Below, one piece after another: positions 9,932 through 19,268 of a stretch of 64,000 bases of DNA; position 1 is the first letter of the stretch; every line of letters begins with the position of its first letter. Location of the stretch: positions 186,001-250,000 of the forward strand of contig BPJP01000004.1 in NCBI GenBank assembly GCA_026004675.1, read 5' to 3'. This DNA comes from Gemmatales bacterium (GTDB lineage Bacteria > Planctomycetota > Planctomycetia > Gemmatales > Gemmataceae). Under the pieces are notes generated by a model. It worked only from the letters and a program-made list of their open reading frames with translations, had not been told where the DNA came from and ran no database searches. The position numbers and the translations under genes were made by a program.

Positions 9932-10124
9932 GGGAGAAGAGCGTTTCTTGTGGAGCAACAGTATCGCACCGCCGATCGGTAAGCGCTGCCGATCGCGCAG
10001 ATAAACGTTGGCGCACAGAAAACTTCTGCCTTGTTATTCTACCTTGAATCAGGAAGGAAGGAGGCGATGTTTCGAAAAAAGCGTTGATTCCAACGACTTT
10101 GAAAACGAGTGGCTGTAGCGTGCC

Positions 10125-10640
10125 CTAGCCGCGTTCAAGCAGTTCGCGAATGCGGAACAAGAGATGAGTGATATTCTCTTGTTCGTCGTCGTTCAGGTCA
10201 TGCAAAAGTTCGGCAATCCGGCTAACCCGAGCGTCGCGATAGTCGTTCAGCGCTTTGACGCCATGTTCGGTGATGTGCACGTCGATCTTACGTTTGTCGT
10301 TGGGATTGATGCCACATTGAACCAACGGTGGCGCTGCGGTTTCAAGTGCGCGGATGATGCGCGACATTTGTGCCGGCAAGACGCCCAGAATCCGTTGGAT
10401 ATCGCCGACATTCATGGTGCCGCGTTCGTGAAGGATGGACAGCGTGTAGAATTCGATCTCTTTCAGGCCATCCTGGCGCCTTCGACCGCGCGAAGCGTTG
10501 AAACATACGTGACTCATAACGTCAAAAAGTTCCCGCGCGATGTCGAGCTTGTTCCCGGCGGTGAAAACGACCATGCGACCGTTCCTCCGGCGCCGAAGCA
10601 ATGCGCTGACTTTTGCCGCGGCAAACGATTTACGGGCCAT
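10125..10640 (-). CDS. MarR family transcriptional regulator
   Basis: A 171-residue winged-helix regulator. The ATG at 10640 (MARKSFAAAKV) is chosen because upstream in-frame codons are AT-rich, non-conserved, and overlap a palindromic region. Residues about 40-150 match MarR: the first helices (ELFDVMSHVC), recognition region (MNVGDIQRILGVLPAQMSRIIRAL) and the wing with NPNDKRKIDVHITEHG. MarR proteins act as dimers on palindromic operators, often close to their own promoter; an AT-rich palindrome lies directly upstream. The ligand and regulon are not evident. The flanking genes (a kinase and a small secreted protein) give no clue. Confidence 0.88.
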   Translation of the reverse strand: MARKSFAAAKVSALLRRRRNGRMVVFTAGNKLDIARELFDVMSHVCFNASRGRRRQDGLKEIEFYTLSILHERGTMNVGDIQRILGVLPAQMSRIIRALETAAPPLVQCGINPNDKRKIDVHITEHGVKALNDYRDARVSRIAELLHDLNDDEQENITHLLFRIRELLERG

Positions 10641-10666
10641 ATCTACATATATGTGAATATATATGG
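10637..10666 (-). promoter_or_regulatory. AT-rich palindrome upstream of the MarR gene, candidate operator
   Basis: Contains the perfect 10-bp palindrome ACATATATGT (10645-10654) inside a wider inverted repeat CCATAT (10637-10642) and ATATGG (10661-10666). The element overlaps the chosen start codon and is strikingly AT-rich for this genome. The position fits autoregulation by MarR; the function is inferred. Confidence 0.45.
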
Positions 10667-10809
10667 AATGACATGGGAGTGTCAATTCAAAAGCTGCCAG
10701 CCGGACATTCGGTGATTCGACACGATCGGAACAACCAGTGAATTCGGTATGGCTAATGAAGAGCGTGATGACGTCGGCTTCGCGAGTCTGAACCACACGC
10801 GATATCGCG

Positions 10810-11295
10810 TTAGCGAGGAGCCGTACCGATCGGTTCTTCGCGAAGGATCATCGGTTCGCCACAGCAGTCGCAGTTCTGTTTTTCGAACCGTTTGATCACG
10901 CAAACGTCGCACCAGTAAAACACTTCGTATAGTTTGCCGTCGCGGATACTGTAGACGCGAATGACTTGGAGCAGTTGGCTCCCAGGAAGCAGCCGACCTT
11001 CGATACGCATCAGGCGGTTTTGCAGTTTCGGCTCTTTAAAAAACATACGTGAATTGTCATTTTTAATCAGAGGCAAAACCTTGCCATCTGTTGTCACCAG
11101 GGCCAACCATGTCGGCCAGGCGTCTTTGTCGAGTTTCGTGTGAAACTTGGAAACGATATCCTTGATCGGGACGACTTTGCCTTCGAAGTGGTCGAGCTTG
11201 AACTTAGGCGCATCGGCACCCATGGCCAGGAAAGGAAGAATCACTGCGGACCAGACAACCAAAAGGTGTAGCCGACGTCGACCGAGCCTTGTCAT
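10810..11295 (-). CDS. Secreted protein with Cys-rich C-terminus
   Basis: A 161-residue protein of unknown function. The ATG at 11295 starts a clear signal peptide (HLLVVWSAVILPFLAMGAD) and has a G-rich stretch upstream; a longer start at 11340 adds only charged residues. The mature part is beta-rich and ends in a cysteine cluster (FYWCDVCVIKRFE, then NCDCCGEPM) that resembles a zinc or other metal site made of two close CxxC-like pairs. It is divergent from the EF-hand fragment. No named family recognised. Confidence 0.72.
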   Translation of the reverse strand: MTRLGRRRLHLLVVWSAVILPFLAMGADAPKFKLDHFEGKVVPIKDIVSKFHTKLDKDAWPTWLALVTTDGKVLPLIKNDNSRMFFKEPKLQNRLMRIEGRLLPGSQLLQVIRVYSIRDGKLYEVFYWCDVCVIKRFEKQNCDCCGEPMILREEPIGTAPR

Positions 11296-11428
11296 CGTTC
11301 GCCCCCCTTCTATTCTCGACCAATCTGCGACTACAGGCAATATACCAAAGGCGACCCAGGAAGCGAACGGTTCGCGTCGAATCGCATGTCCATGAGGAAC
11401 ATACCAGCACGCCGCGGGAATTAGCAGA

Positions 11429-11638
11429 TTGCCGCTGCAAAGACCGTCCCCTCAGTCGACTTCTACGAAGATAGCTGATTTGCCCTTGTGGTTTATCCGT
11501 ATGGACCGGAACGGTGATGGCGATGTGAGATTGAAAGAGTTTATCGGGACAAAAGAAGACGTCGCAAAAATCGACAGCAATCACGACGGCTTTATCGAAG
11601 CGAAGGAAGCCATGGCTGCTTCGAAGAAGATCAAATGA
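11429..11638 (+). pseudogene. EF-hand protein remnant (C-terminal part only)
   Basis: The frame holds two consecutive EF-hand calcium loops, DRNGDGDVRLKE and DSNHDGFIEAKE, both with acidic residues in loop positions 1, 3, 5 and 12. The in-frame region upstream closes at a TGA at 11393-11395 and has no credible ATG, ribosome-binding site or signal peptide; the first possible start is a TTG at 11429. Planctomycete EF-hand proteins are normally secreted and longer, so this reads as the C-terminal end of a decayed gene. A short expressed protein of up to 69 residues remains possible. A terminator follows 25 bp after the stop. Confidence 0.5.
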
Positions 11639-11662
11639 CCGAACGCATAGACAAAAGATCGG

Positions 11663-11693
11663 GCCGCCGGTCTTGATGGTCGGCGGCATTTTT
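11663..11693 (+). terminator. Terminator between EF-hand remnant and sigma factor gene
   Basis: 7-bp GC stem GCCGCCG (11663-11669) and CGGCGGC (11681-11687) with an 11-nt loop, followed by ATTTTT. It lies between two convergent coding regions. Confidence 0.75.
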
Positions 11694-12267
11694 ATGCTTT
11701 CGGGGCGTTACGGCGCATACGCTGGCGGGCGCGAGTGAGAATCGGTCCGATCGAGTTGACCGGCATTTGCAATTGGGTACTGATTTCTTCGTAAGATCTT
11801 CCTTCCAGATAAAAAAGTCGTACGACTTCACGTTCTTTGTTGGGCAGTTTCCGCATCAGTTGTTGCACTTCTTCGAGGCTGTCGAGACCGATCTGGACTT
11901 TCGGAGGCCCTTCTTGGGCATGCGCATTCGACGTTTGTCCGCCAGCAGTAGCCGTTCTTGTTTTGGCTCTCTTGGACAGCTCTTGCAGACACTGGCGGCG
12001 GGCGATAACGGTCAAATAGGTCGACAAGCTGCTCTTGCCACGGAATTGACGCAAAATGGCATAATCTTTGTCGACAATGTGCAACAAGATTTCTGCCGCC
12101 ATATCTTCGACATCTTCAGGAGACAATTTGTGGTTGTGCAAATGGGCGGTATGGTGGATGACGTGATAGATCAGTCCGAGGAAGCGATCGACAAAGTCAT
12201 TCCATGCTCCAGGCTCCTTATTCAAGCAGCGCTGCAACAAGCCGCGATCCGCTGATGTAAGTGCCAC
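11692..12267 (-). CDS. RNA polymerase sigma factor, ECF/sigma-70 family
   Basis: A 191-residue sigma factor with only regions 2 and 4. The GTG start at 12267 is chosen because AGGAG (12274-12278) lies 6 nt upstream; an ATG further up at 12300 lacks this. Region 2 spans about residues 15-95 (WNDFVDRFLGLIYHVI, VEDMAAEILLHIV, SSLSTYLTVIARR). After a Ser/Ala/Gln-rich linker, region 4 holds the helix-turn-helix (LPNKEREVVRLFYLEGRSYE followed by EISTQLQMPVNSIG). No anti-sigma factor gene is adjacent. Target promoters are unknown. Confidence 0.9.
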   Translation of the reverse strand: MALTSADRGLLQRCLNKEPGAWNDFVDRFLGLIYHVIHHTAHLHNHKLSPEDVEDMAAEILLHIVDKDYAILRQFRGKSSLSTYLTVIARRQCLQELSKRAKTRTATAGGQTSNAHAQEGPPKVQIGLDSLEEVQQLMRKLPNKEREVVRLFYLEGRSYEEISTQLQMPVNSIGPILTRARQRMRRNAPKA

Positions 12268-12498
12268 AATTGCTCCTCGTTTGCAAAAGGTCCGGAGCAC
12301 TGGGGGAGAGCAGTCTCGAACCTGTGCATTGACGTAGCCAATTTATTCTATCCGTGAGCAAACGGGTTGGGTAGGTGTGCGGCAGAATTGCCGCTCGGCC
12401 CGACTCTATTCAGTCCACGTCTTGGAAAGAAGAATTTCCTTTGTTTACGCCAGCAATAGTTTATCGTAGAGCGAGATGTTGTTCTGATGGGAGGCCGT

Positions 12499-14179
12499 AT
12501 GCGTATTGGTTTTTCTGTTGTCCTGTTGCTCGCCGTCGGTGCAGGTGACACCTTTTCCTTGGCGCGGGGGGACGAGCGCACGGTTGAAGCTCGCCATGGT
12601 GTTGTCGTTTCTGTGTCAGCGCCTGGCTCCGATGTCGGGCTAGAGATCCTCAAGCAGGGCGGGACGGCAGTCGACGCGGCCGTCGCCACTGCTTTCGCGC
12701 TCGCTGTTACTTATCCCGCCGCAGGGAATATCGGCGGCGGCGGCTTCATGATGGTCCATCCCGGTGCCGGAAAACAGCCTGTTCTCATCGAGTATCGGGA
12801 GACGGCACCCAAAGCCGCACACAGGGACATGTTCGCCAATGACCTCAGCCGCTATGGCCACAAAGTGGTTGGCGTGCCTGGTACGGTACGCGGATTGGCC
12901 TTGGCCCACCGACGATTTGGCGTGGTTCCCTGGAAAGATTTGGTGATGCCGGCTGTGCGATTGGCCGAAGAGGGGTTTGCCATCGATGCCCCATTGGCAG
13001 CATCGTTAAACCGGTTGCTGGCCGATGCCAAGGATTTCGCCGAATTGCAGAGGGTGTTTGGCCGAACGGACAAAAGACCATGGAAGGCAGGGGACCGACT
13101 TGTACAAAAGGATCTGGCCAAAACGCTGCGACGAATTGCTGAAGATGGGCCGGACGCGTTTTATGAAGGGCCCATCGCTGACCAGATTGTCGCAGAAATG
13201 AAAGCGGGTGGCGGTCTTATCACCAAAGAGGATTTGCAAAATTATCGCGCGAATTTACGCAAACCAATTCATGGAACCTATCGCGGCTATGACATTTACG
13301 GTCCTTCCCCCGCCAAGCTCGGGAGGCATCTGCCTGGTTGAAATGCTCAATATCCTGGAAAACTTCGATTTGCAAAAACATGGCCGCTGGTCGCCAGAAA
13401 CCCTGCATCTGATGATCGAAGCGATGCGCCGCGCCTATTGCGATCGCGCCAGGTATCTAGGCGATCCAGCGTTCACCAAGATTCCCGGTCATCTGATCAC
13501 AAAAGATTACGCCCGCAAGCTGGCCAAAGGCATTGATCGGACCAAGGCGACTCCCAGCGAGAATCTGGCCAAAGATATTCGGCTGGCCGAAGAGGGCATG
13601 CAGACGACCCATTTTTCCATCATCGATCACGCGGGTATGGCTGTTGCCAACACTTACACACTTGAGCACAGTTACGGATCGCGTGTCGTCGTGCGGGGAG
13701 CCGGCTTTTTGCTCAATAACGAAATGCTTGATTTCAATCGACGGCCCGGCCAGACCGACCGAGCGGGCAATATCGGTACGCCTCCTAACCTCATCGCACC
13801 AGGCAAACGGATGCTCAGTTCACAGACGCCGACCATCGTTGCCAAAGATGGCAAAGTTTTCCTGGTGACTGGCAGCCCGGGAGGTCGGACGATTATCAAC
13901 ACAGTGCTGTGCACGATCATCAATGTTGTTGATTTCCACATGAAGCCGCGAACTGCGGTCGACGCACCTCGATTGCATCATCAGTGGTTTCCCGATCGGG
14001 TGCAATTCGAAGGCATGAACCAGTATAAGGATGCCGTCCAGAAACTTCGGCAGATGGGGCATCGGTTCGACAGTCCGCGACGGCAGGGGGATGCGCATGT
14101 GATCTGGGTCGACCCGAAGACAGGTACCTACCACGGTGCCGCCGACGCACGCATCAGCGGCAAAGCAGCGGGTTACTAG
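12499..14179 (+). CDS. ggt: Gamma-glutamyltransferase (frameshifted)
   Basis: Exported enzyme that transfers or hydrolyses the gamma-glutamyl group of glutathione; it matures by self-cleavage into two subunits. The first frame (to 13341) encodes the signal peptide and large subunit, including NIGGGGFMMV. The second frame (to 14179) encodes the small subunit with nucleophile Thr in QTTHFSIID, then GSRVVVRGAGFLLNNEM and MLSSQTPTI. The C5 run at 13307-13311 has one C too many: with four, the text reads YGPSPPSSGGICLVEM, the conserved GGT segment. The corrected length is about 559 residues, normal for the family. GGGAGG just before 12499 favours that ATG; another lies at 12487. Confidence 0.9.
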
Positions 14180-14215
14180 CGTACACGTTCTTTCGGTACC
14201 AGGCTCAAGAACGAT

Positions 14216-15545
14216 TCAGTGGAAGGATGGCGCTGGCCAAAGGACGCCGCCGAATAACAGATAAGCCAACAGAAGCGTCCAGATGACATTGAAAAGCTGT
14301 GCGATCAAGAAGGCGCATGCCGGTCGGCCGCCTTCGAGTTTAATCAAATCCATGAATCGCGTTTCCAAGCCGATGCATGCGAAAGCCATGGCGAACCAAA
14401 GGGTGCGATAGCTTTTGATAACCGGCTCGAGCTGGCGGGTTCGAGTGTCCGGTACGGCGAAGGAGAATAAAAGCGAGGCGGCCAAAAAACCCAGCACGAA
14501 TTTCGGAAATCGTTCCCAGATGACCCATGCAGTCGGTCGAGGATGTGGATCATTAGGCGTTTTTTCTGCTGGTGCTTTGACGGTCCACCAAAGCGCCAGC
14601 AGAAAAGCCGCCAATCCGATCAAGATGTTTTGCGAGAATTTAACGACGGTTCCGGCTTTCGCTGCCGTCTCGCTGATTAATTCGCCGGCGGCCACCACCG
14701 AGCCGGTGGTATCGAGCGTTCCCCCCAGCCAGGCACCGGCAACGACATCTGGGATACCGGCGGTTTTCGCAATCCAAGGCATGGCGACCATCATCGGTGC
14801 CGCCACCACCAAAACAAGCGACGTGACGTAAGAAAGCTTTCTGCGGTCTCCTTGGATCGCCCCGCAGGAGGCAATGGCTGCCGACACACCGCAAATCGAA
14901 ACCGACGTCGACAACATGGCGGCGAATTCGTCATCGACACCAAGACGCCGCGAAACCCAAAAACAGAAGAACCAGACAACCAACACGACCGCCAAAGCCT
15001 GTATCAAGCCGAACGCCCCGGTTGTCAATATCTCGCCAAACAGGATGGTCGCGCCATAGATCACCAGTCCGGTTTTGATAAAAAATTCGCTGCGAACTGC
15101 TTCCTGTAACCAGCCAGGCGTGCCAGCCACATTGCTCACAAACAAACCGAGAACCAAAGCGAACAGGACGTATTCCAGCCCCCATGCGTGGATGGCGCGG
15201 TTGCCCCGCCATCAACAACGCAGCCAGAGTGATGCCGATGACGACGATGAAGCCTGCAGCAAAACGTGCAAGGTTTCCTCCCATCAGCAGAACGCCAGCG
15301 GCGGAAAGCAAAAACACGATCCCGATTTGCTGGCCAAGCAAACGGACGTTTTGCGCGGATGCGATTTTGCTGGCCAGATCGGCGGGTTCTGCCCATTTGA
15401 AGGTGGGGGCCGTCACCTGCATTCCCAACAGAAGCATACCAATAATGGCGAAGCCGAGCCAAACCGCCAGCCAATCTTCAGATAGCAGTGAAGCTTGCCT
15501 CGACACAACTTGCGACTCTTCTTTAGTGTTGGTTGCCATCGGCAT
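14216..15545 (-). CDS. YeiH-type putative sulfate exporter family membrane protein (frameshifted)
   Basis: Multi-helix inner-membrane protein of the YeiH family (Cons_hypoth698), annotated as putative sulfate exporters; transport function is not well established. The N-terminal piece (15545 down to about 15207) has two hydrophobic segments. The second frame carries the remaining helices and the conserved SVSICGVSAAIA and GAWLGGTLDTTGSV motifs. Removing one base from the run of four C at 15204-15207 joins them as MAGNRAIHAWGLEYVLFAL. The corrected product is about 442 residues. Start is either 15545 or two codons later. Confidence 0.85.
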
Positions 15546-15846
15546 TGAATCTGGTGGAGTGAAATTGGATGTTTGTTCTCACGACTCTGTTTTTTATCGG
15601 CCCATTCTCTCTGCGGCTAGTCGCTACCGCACTGACACGCAACCTGTTCCATATTCCAGAGTCTGAAAATAGGGTATAAACGACATTGCGACTTGCGACA
15701 TTTCCGGCATTTTAACAGTCCAACCTGGGTGCAATTAGTATAGAATCAATTGCCACACGTGTCGCCACATCAGCATCATTCGACTATAATGGGGCAGCCA
15801 TTTGTCGCGCCAACCGTTCGGCTACCGAGAAAGAGTTGCCCTCGAC
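15546..15846. other. Divergent intergenic region
   Basis: About 300 bp between the divergent yeiH-like and addB-like genes. It is more AT-rich than its surroundings and contains TATAAT at 15785-15790 without a clear -35 partner. No RNA gene or repeat seen. Confidence 0.4.
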
Positions 15847-18800
15847 ATGTTGCGAATTGTACGAAGTGCCAGACCAGCACTCCCTTTGGACAAAGAGGAA
15901 CGGAGCCGATCCATCGAGGATTGGGTTTCCCCGCTGGAAAGGTTGCCGCAGCGCTGCCATTGGATCGTTCCGACTAGCCGTCGCCGACGCTTTCTTGGAG
16001 GTGAATGGCTGCGACGTCGGCAGCCGACGGCGGCACTCATCCCGTCGTTTCACACGCTTGACTCCTTTGTGAGTCATCTGTTGGGCTACAGTCCGCGCCA
16101 ACGGCCAATGCTGACCGGTGCGGAACGGATATGGCGGCTGACGGCCATCTGGCAGGAACTCGAAAATCCTCCGCCACGCTCCGGCCTCGTCAATCGCCTC
16201 GCGCGTTTCGTTCAGGATTGGCAAGCCTGCGGGTTGCCGCCCAAAGAGGATTCTCAAGACTCGTTCGACAAGGTGGTCGCATCTTATTTGCGATCGTTGC
16301 ATGAAGATGGCCGGCTGGATCGTATGAGTGGCGTTGCCGCGTTGATCGACGAATTGGCCTCCGACGGAGACGCCACTATTTGCCGACTCTTGAAACGAGT
16401 GAGCCTGATCGTCTTCGATGGCTTCCATTTTCTGGAAGTACTCGAGCAGCGTTTGATCGCGGAATTGTCGCGGCATTGTCCGGTCTTGGTTTGGCTTGTC
16501 GGTGCAGCTGACCAACCAGAACGGCAAACGGTCGATGCCATCGTGGCGTTTTTACAGCAGCAAACCGGCACGGTTGAAGTGATCGACGACAACCGTCCGG
16601 CTTCAACGGAGTTGGCCCGATTCGGGCGGGAAATATCGCTGCCTTTGCCCGCGGGAATGGAAAGCAAGTACGAAATACCGGTCAAGCGGCAAGTTCCCGG
16701 TTTATTCAAGTTGGAAGCAGACGGGCCGAGGCAGGAAGTCGAGGCGGTGGCTCAGAGAATCAAGGCGGATTTTCGCGCTGCACAAGCGGAAGGAAAGGAC
16801 TTCCGCCTTAGTGATGTCGCCGTGGTTATTCCTGGCCCGGCCTACGATCCGATCGTGCGAGAGGTGTTTCCCAGGGCGGGATTGGAGTTTAATCTCGCCG
16901 GTCGGGCACTGTTTGTTTCTGCTTCTCGTCCAGCACGGGTGTTGACCGCGGCTTTCGAAGTGATCGACAGTCATTGGCACTATGAAAGGCTTTTTGATTA
17001 CCTGAATCATCCACTGGTTCGCCGAAAGCTGCAACATGGCTACCGCCTAAGTTATTGGCTGGAACATCGACCTCGTTGGCGCCGTCGATTGAACTGGCAG
17101 GAGTGGCAGAATTACTGGGATCGGCATCTGGAGAAACGGAGGGAAAAACTGCGCCGGTGGCAGGAAGGGGCTCCGCTGCCGGAACACAATCGTATGCCCC
17201 GCGGCTCCTTCATCGACAAAGAGCGGACGGAAATAGAGCAGTTGTCGCAACTAACGTGCGCCATCAAGGGAGTGCTCGATCCGGTTGCAAAGCTTGAAGC
17301 AACATCAGTCGATTGTCGAGATTCGCTCAAGCCGCTGGTCGACGACTGTGTGCGACTGCTGGAAACGCTGGAAATGGAGCGTTGGCTGACGCCGCCGCCT
17401 CTTCGAATCGGCGAAGCCCCGGCCGTTCTCTGGGTCGAGTACGAGAAGGACCAGCAAGCTTACTCTCGGTTGTTGTCGCTTTTGAAACTGCTGGCCGATC
17501 AGCCAGCCAGGCGCTTACCACACTTGCCTGACGGCCGGCTCGACGCCCGGTTGGCGCTTCTGTCTGCCATGCGCCAGGAGAGTTATCAGATTGCCACAGA
17601 AGACGATGCCGGTGTGCAAGTTTTCGAGCGGCGGGAACTGCGCGGCTTGACATATCGCCACGTGTATGTTCTCGGATTGGTCGAAGGAGTGTTTTCGCCC
17701 GATGTCGACGCCATGTTGCCGCAGGGCAGCGAAACCAGTGAGCCGTTGCGTGAACAGAAGCTGCGCAAGGAATTGGAACAGCACAGCCTGTTTCGGCAGT
17801 TTTTCGAAGCGGCTCGGGAAAGGCTCGTCTTATCCCGACCGATGTTCGACGACCAGGCGGAAACCAGACCATCGGCCTTTTTTGAAGCAGTCGAGGACGC
17901 AGCGGAGTTGCAGGCGTTGCCCGTCGCCCCCACCCTCGCCTTGCCACGTTTTGCCGCCGCTGAGCTGTCGCGGTCCGCAGGTGAGCCGGACAATCCGTTG
18001 TTGCAATCGTGGCAAAACAGGCTCAAAGCCTGGCAGCAACGAATGGAGCACCTCGATCCCCTTCAGCTTCTCGAATGGCTTTTCCCTCCGGGAAAACCTT
18101 TCAGCCCGAGTGAATTGGAAACGTATGCCGCCTGCCCGTTCCGGTTTTTCGGCAACTATGTGCTGCGGCTAGAGGAACGGGACCAGGATCAGACCCGCAT
18201 GCACTATGGCTCGCTTGTGCACCACGTTTTGGAAACGGCTTATACGAAAAGACGCCAGAAAGAGAATCTCAGCGAAGATGTTCCCTTGCCGCCGCCCGAC
18301 GACCAGTTTCGAGAAGATCTGAGAAACTTGTTCGAAGAAAAATGGAACCAGGTTGAAGTGGGGTTGATTTCCTCCGAACTAAAGACTCTATTTATGCACG
18401 AACAAGGCATCCTGCAACTTCTCACTGAGTTTATCGAATCACACGAAAAGCAGTTCGGCAATCTTTTGAACGAATTCGTGTTCGAATATCCCGGCGTGCA
18501 TGTTGGAAGGGACAGTGAGAATCGAGGCGTTTGTATAACTGGCAGAATCGACCGTGTCGATGTCGATCGGAATAACAGGGACAGGGCGGCGGTTATCGAC
18601 TATAAGACAGGGAAACCGCCGTCGAAGACAAAACTGCAAAAACAAATAACTGATGGCCGAATGTTGCAGCTGCCTCTTTATGCATTGGCGTTGGAAATAT
18701 GCCGCAACGACTTGAAAGTTGAGCAGGCAAGTTACGTCCATCTAAGCGAAAAGGCGAAATCGAGGCGGCAAGCGGTTGTCACCTTGAAAGTCGAGGCGAA

Positions 18801-18987
18801 TTCCAAAGAGCCGATTTTAGATTTGCAAGCCTGCAAGAAGCTTGCACTGGATTTGGTGGATAACATACGTCGGGGCGACTTTTCGCTGACCCAACACGAC
18901 GCTGGCAGCGATACGGAGTGCACGAGCTATTGTTCCATGCGGCATGTCTGCCGGCAGCCAGCAGGTATTCAGCGCACATATTTTTAA
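15847..18987 (+). CDS. AddB-like PD-(D/E)XK nuclease/helicase-type protein
   Basis: About 1046 residues, resembling the AddB subunit of AddAB helicase-nucleases, which resect double-strand breaks for recombination. The C-terminal third is a RecB-type nuclease (PDDEXK_1): MHYGSLVHHVLETAY, GRIDRVD and the catalytic VIDYKTGK. An iron-sulfur staple is suggested by one cysteine ahead of the nuclease (YAACPFRFFG) and a C-terminal CTSYCSMRHVC cluster. The N-terminal part is helicase-like but shows no Walker A motif. No addA partner is adjacent, so it could act with a distant partner. The ATG at 15847 is preferred; a TTG at 15802 is possible. Confidence 0.85.
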   Translation: MLRIVRSARPALPLDKEERSRSIEDWVSPLERLPQRCHWIVPTSRRRRFLGGEWLRRRQPTAALIPSFHTLDSFVSHLLGYSPRQRPMLTGAERIWRLTAIWQELENPPPRSGLVNRLARFVQDWQACGLPPKEDSQDSFDKVVASYLRSLHEDGRLDRMSGVAALIDELASDGDATICRLLKRVSLIVFDGFHFLEVLEQRLIAELSRHCPVLVWLVGAADQPERQTVDAIVAFLQQQTGTVEVIDDNRPASTELARFGREISLPLPAGMESKYEIPVKRQVPGLFKLEADGPRQEVEAVAQRIKADFRAAQAEGKDFRLSDVAVVIPGPAYDPIVREVFPRAGLEFNLAGRALFVSASRPARVLTAAFEVIDSHWHYERLFDYLNHPLVRRKLQHGYRLSYWLEHRPRWRRRLNWQEWQNYWDRHLEKRREKLRRWQEGAPLPEHNRMPRGSFIDKERTEIEQLSQLTCAIKGVLDPVAKLEATSVDCRDSLKPLVDDCVRLLETLEMERWLTPPPLRIGEAPAVLWVEYEKDQQAYSRLLSLLKLLADQPARRLPHLPDGRLDARLALLSAMRQESYQIATEDDAGVQVFERRELRGLTYRHVYVLGLVEGVFSPDVDAMLPQGSETSEPLREQKLRKELEQHSLFRQFFEAARERLVLSRPMFDDQAETRPSAFFEAVEDAAELQALPVAPTLALPRFAAAELSRSAGEPDNPLLQSWQNRLKAWQQRMEHLDPLQLLEWLFPPGKPFSPSELETYAACPFRFFGNYVLRLEERDQDQTRMHYGSLVHHVLETAYTKRRQKENLSEDVPLPPPDDQFREDLRNLFEEKWNQVEVGLISSELKTLFMHEQGILQLLTEFIESHEKQFGNLLNEFVFEYPGVHVGRDSENRGVCITGRIDRVDVDRNNRDRAAVIDYKTGKPPSKTKLQKQITDGRMLQLPLYALALEICRNDLKVEQASYVHLSEKAKSRRQAVVTLKVEANSKEPILDLQACKKLALDLVDNIRRGDFSLTQHDAGSDTECTSYCSMRHVCRQPAGIQRTYF

Positions 18988-19024
18988 CCGGTTACTTTCG
19001 AGGATTAGCAGAAAGGATTTCGCC

Positions 19025-19267
19025 ATGGCCAAGCCGTGTCCCATTTCCCGGGCGCAGTTCCGTCAGCATGCCAAACCGCTTCCGGTTTCCATCAACAACG
19101 TCGCGTTCCAAGCCGATGTGAAGGAATTTTCAACCGGTTCGCTGGGCTGGTACTTGAACGGCAAGACGACCGTCGAAATCGACGGGCAACTCGTCAATGT
19201 TCAAATCGGGCTGAACTTGACGATTGTCGGCAGCAAAGAACTGCCCAAAGAAGAGTCGGCAGCCTAG
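19025..19267 (+). CDS. Small conserved-looking protein of unknown function
   Basis: An 80-residue protein. The ATG at 19025 follows AAAGGA. It opens with MAKPCPISRAQFRQHAKPLP and then has a beta-rich domain (VSINNVAFQADVKEFSTGSL, GKTTVEIDGQLVNVQIGLNL) without signal peptide or membrane segment, so it is probably cytoplasmic. It lies 37 bp after the nuclease gene and converges with the peroxiredoxin-like gene, leaving almost no space. Composition is like its neighbours, which supports a real gene. I do not recognise a family. Confidence 0.68.
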   Translation: MAKPCPISRAQFRQHAKPLPVSINNVAFQADVKEFSTGSLGWYLNGKTTVEIDGQLVNVQIGLNLTIVGSKELPKEESAA

Positions 19268-19268
19268 A

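Noticed and set aside
15785..15790. TATAAT as a promoter of the addB-like gene
   Set aside because: No acceptable -35 element at 16-18 bp spacing. Kept only as a remark in the intergenic entry.
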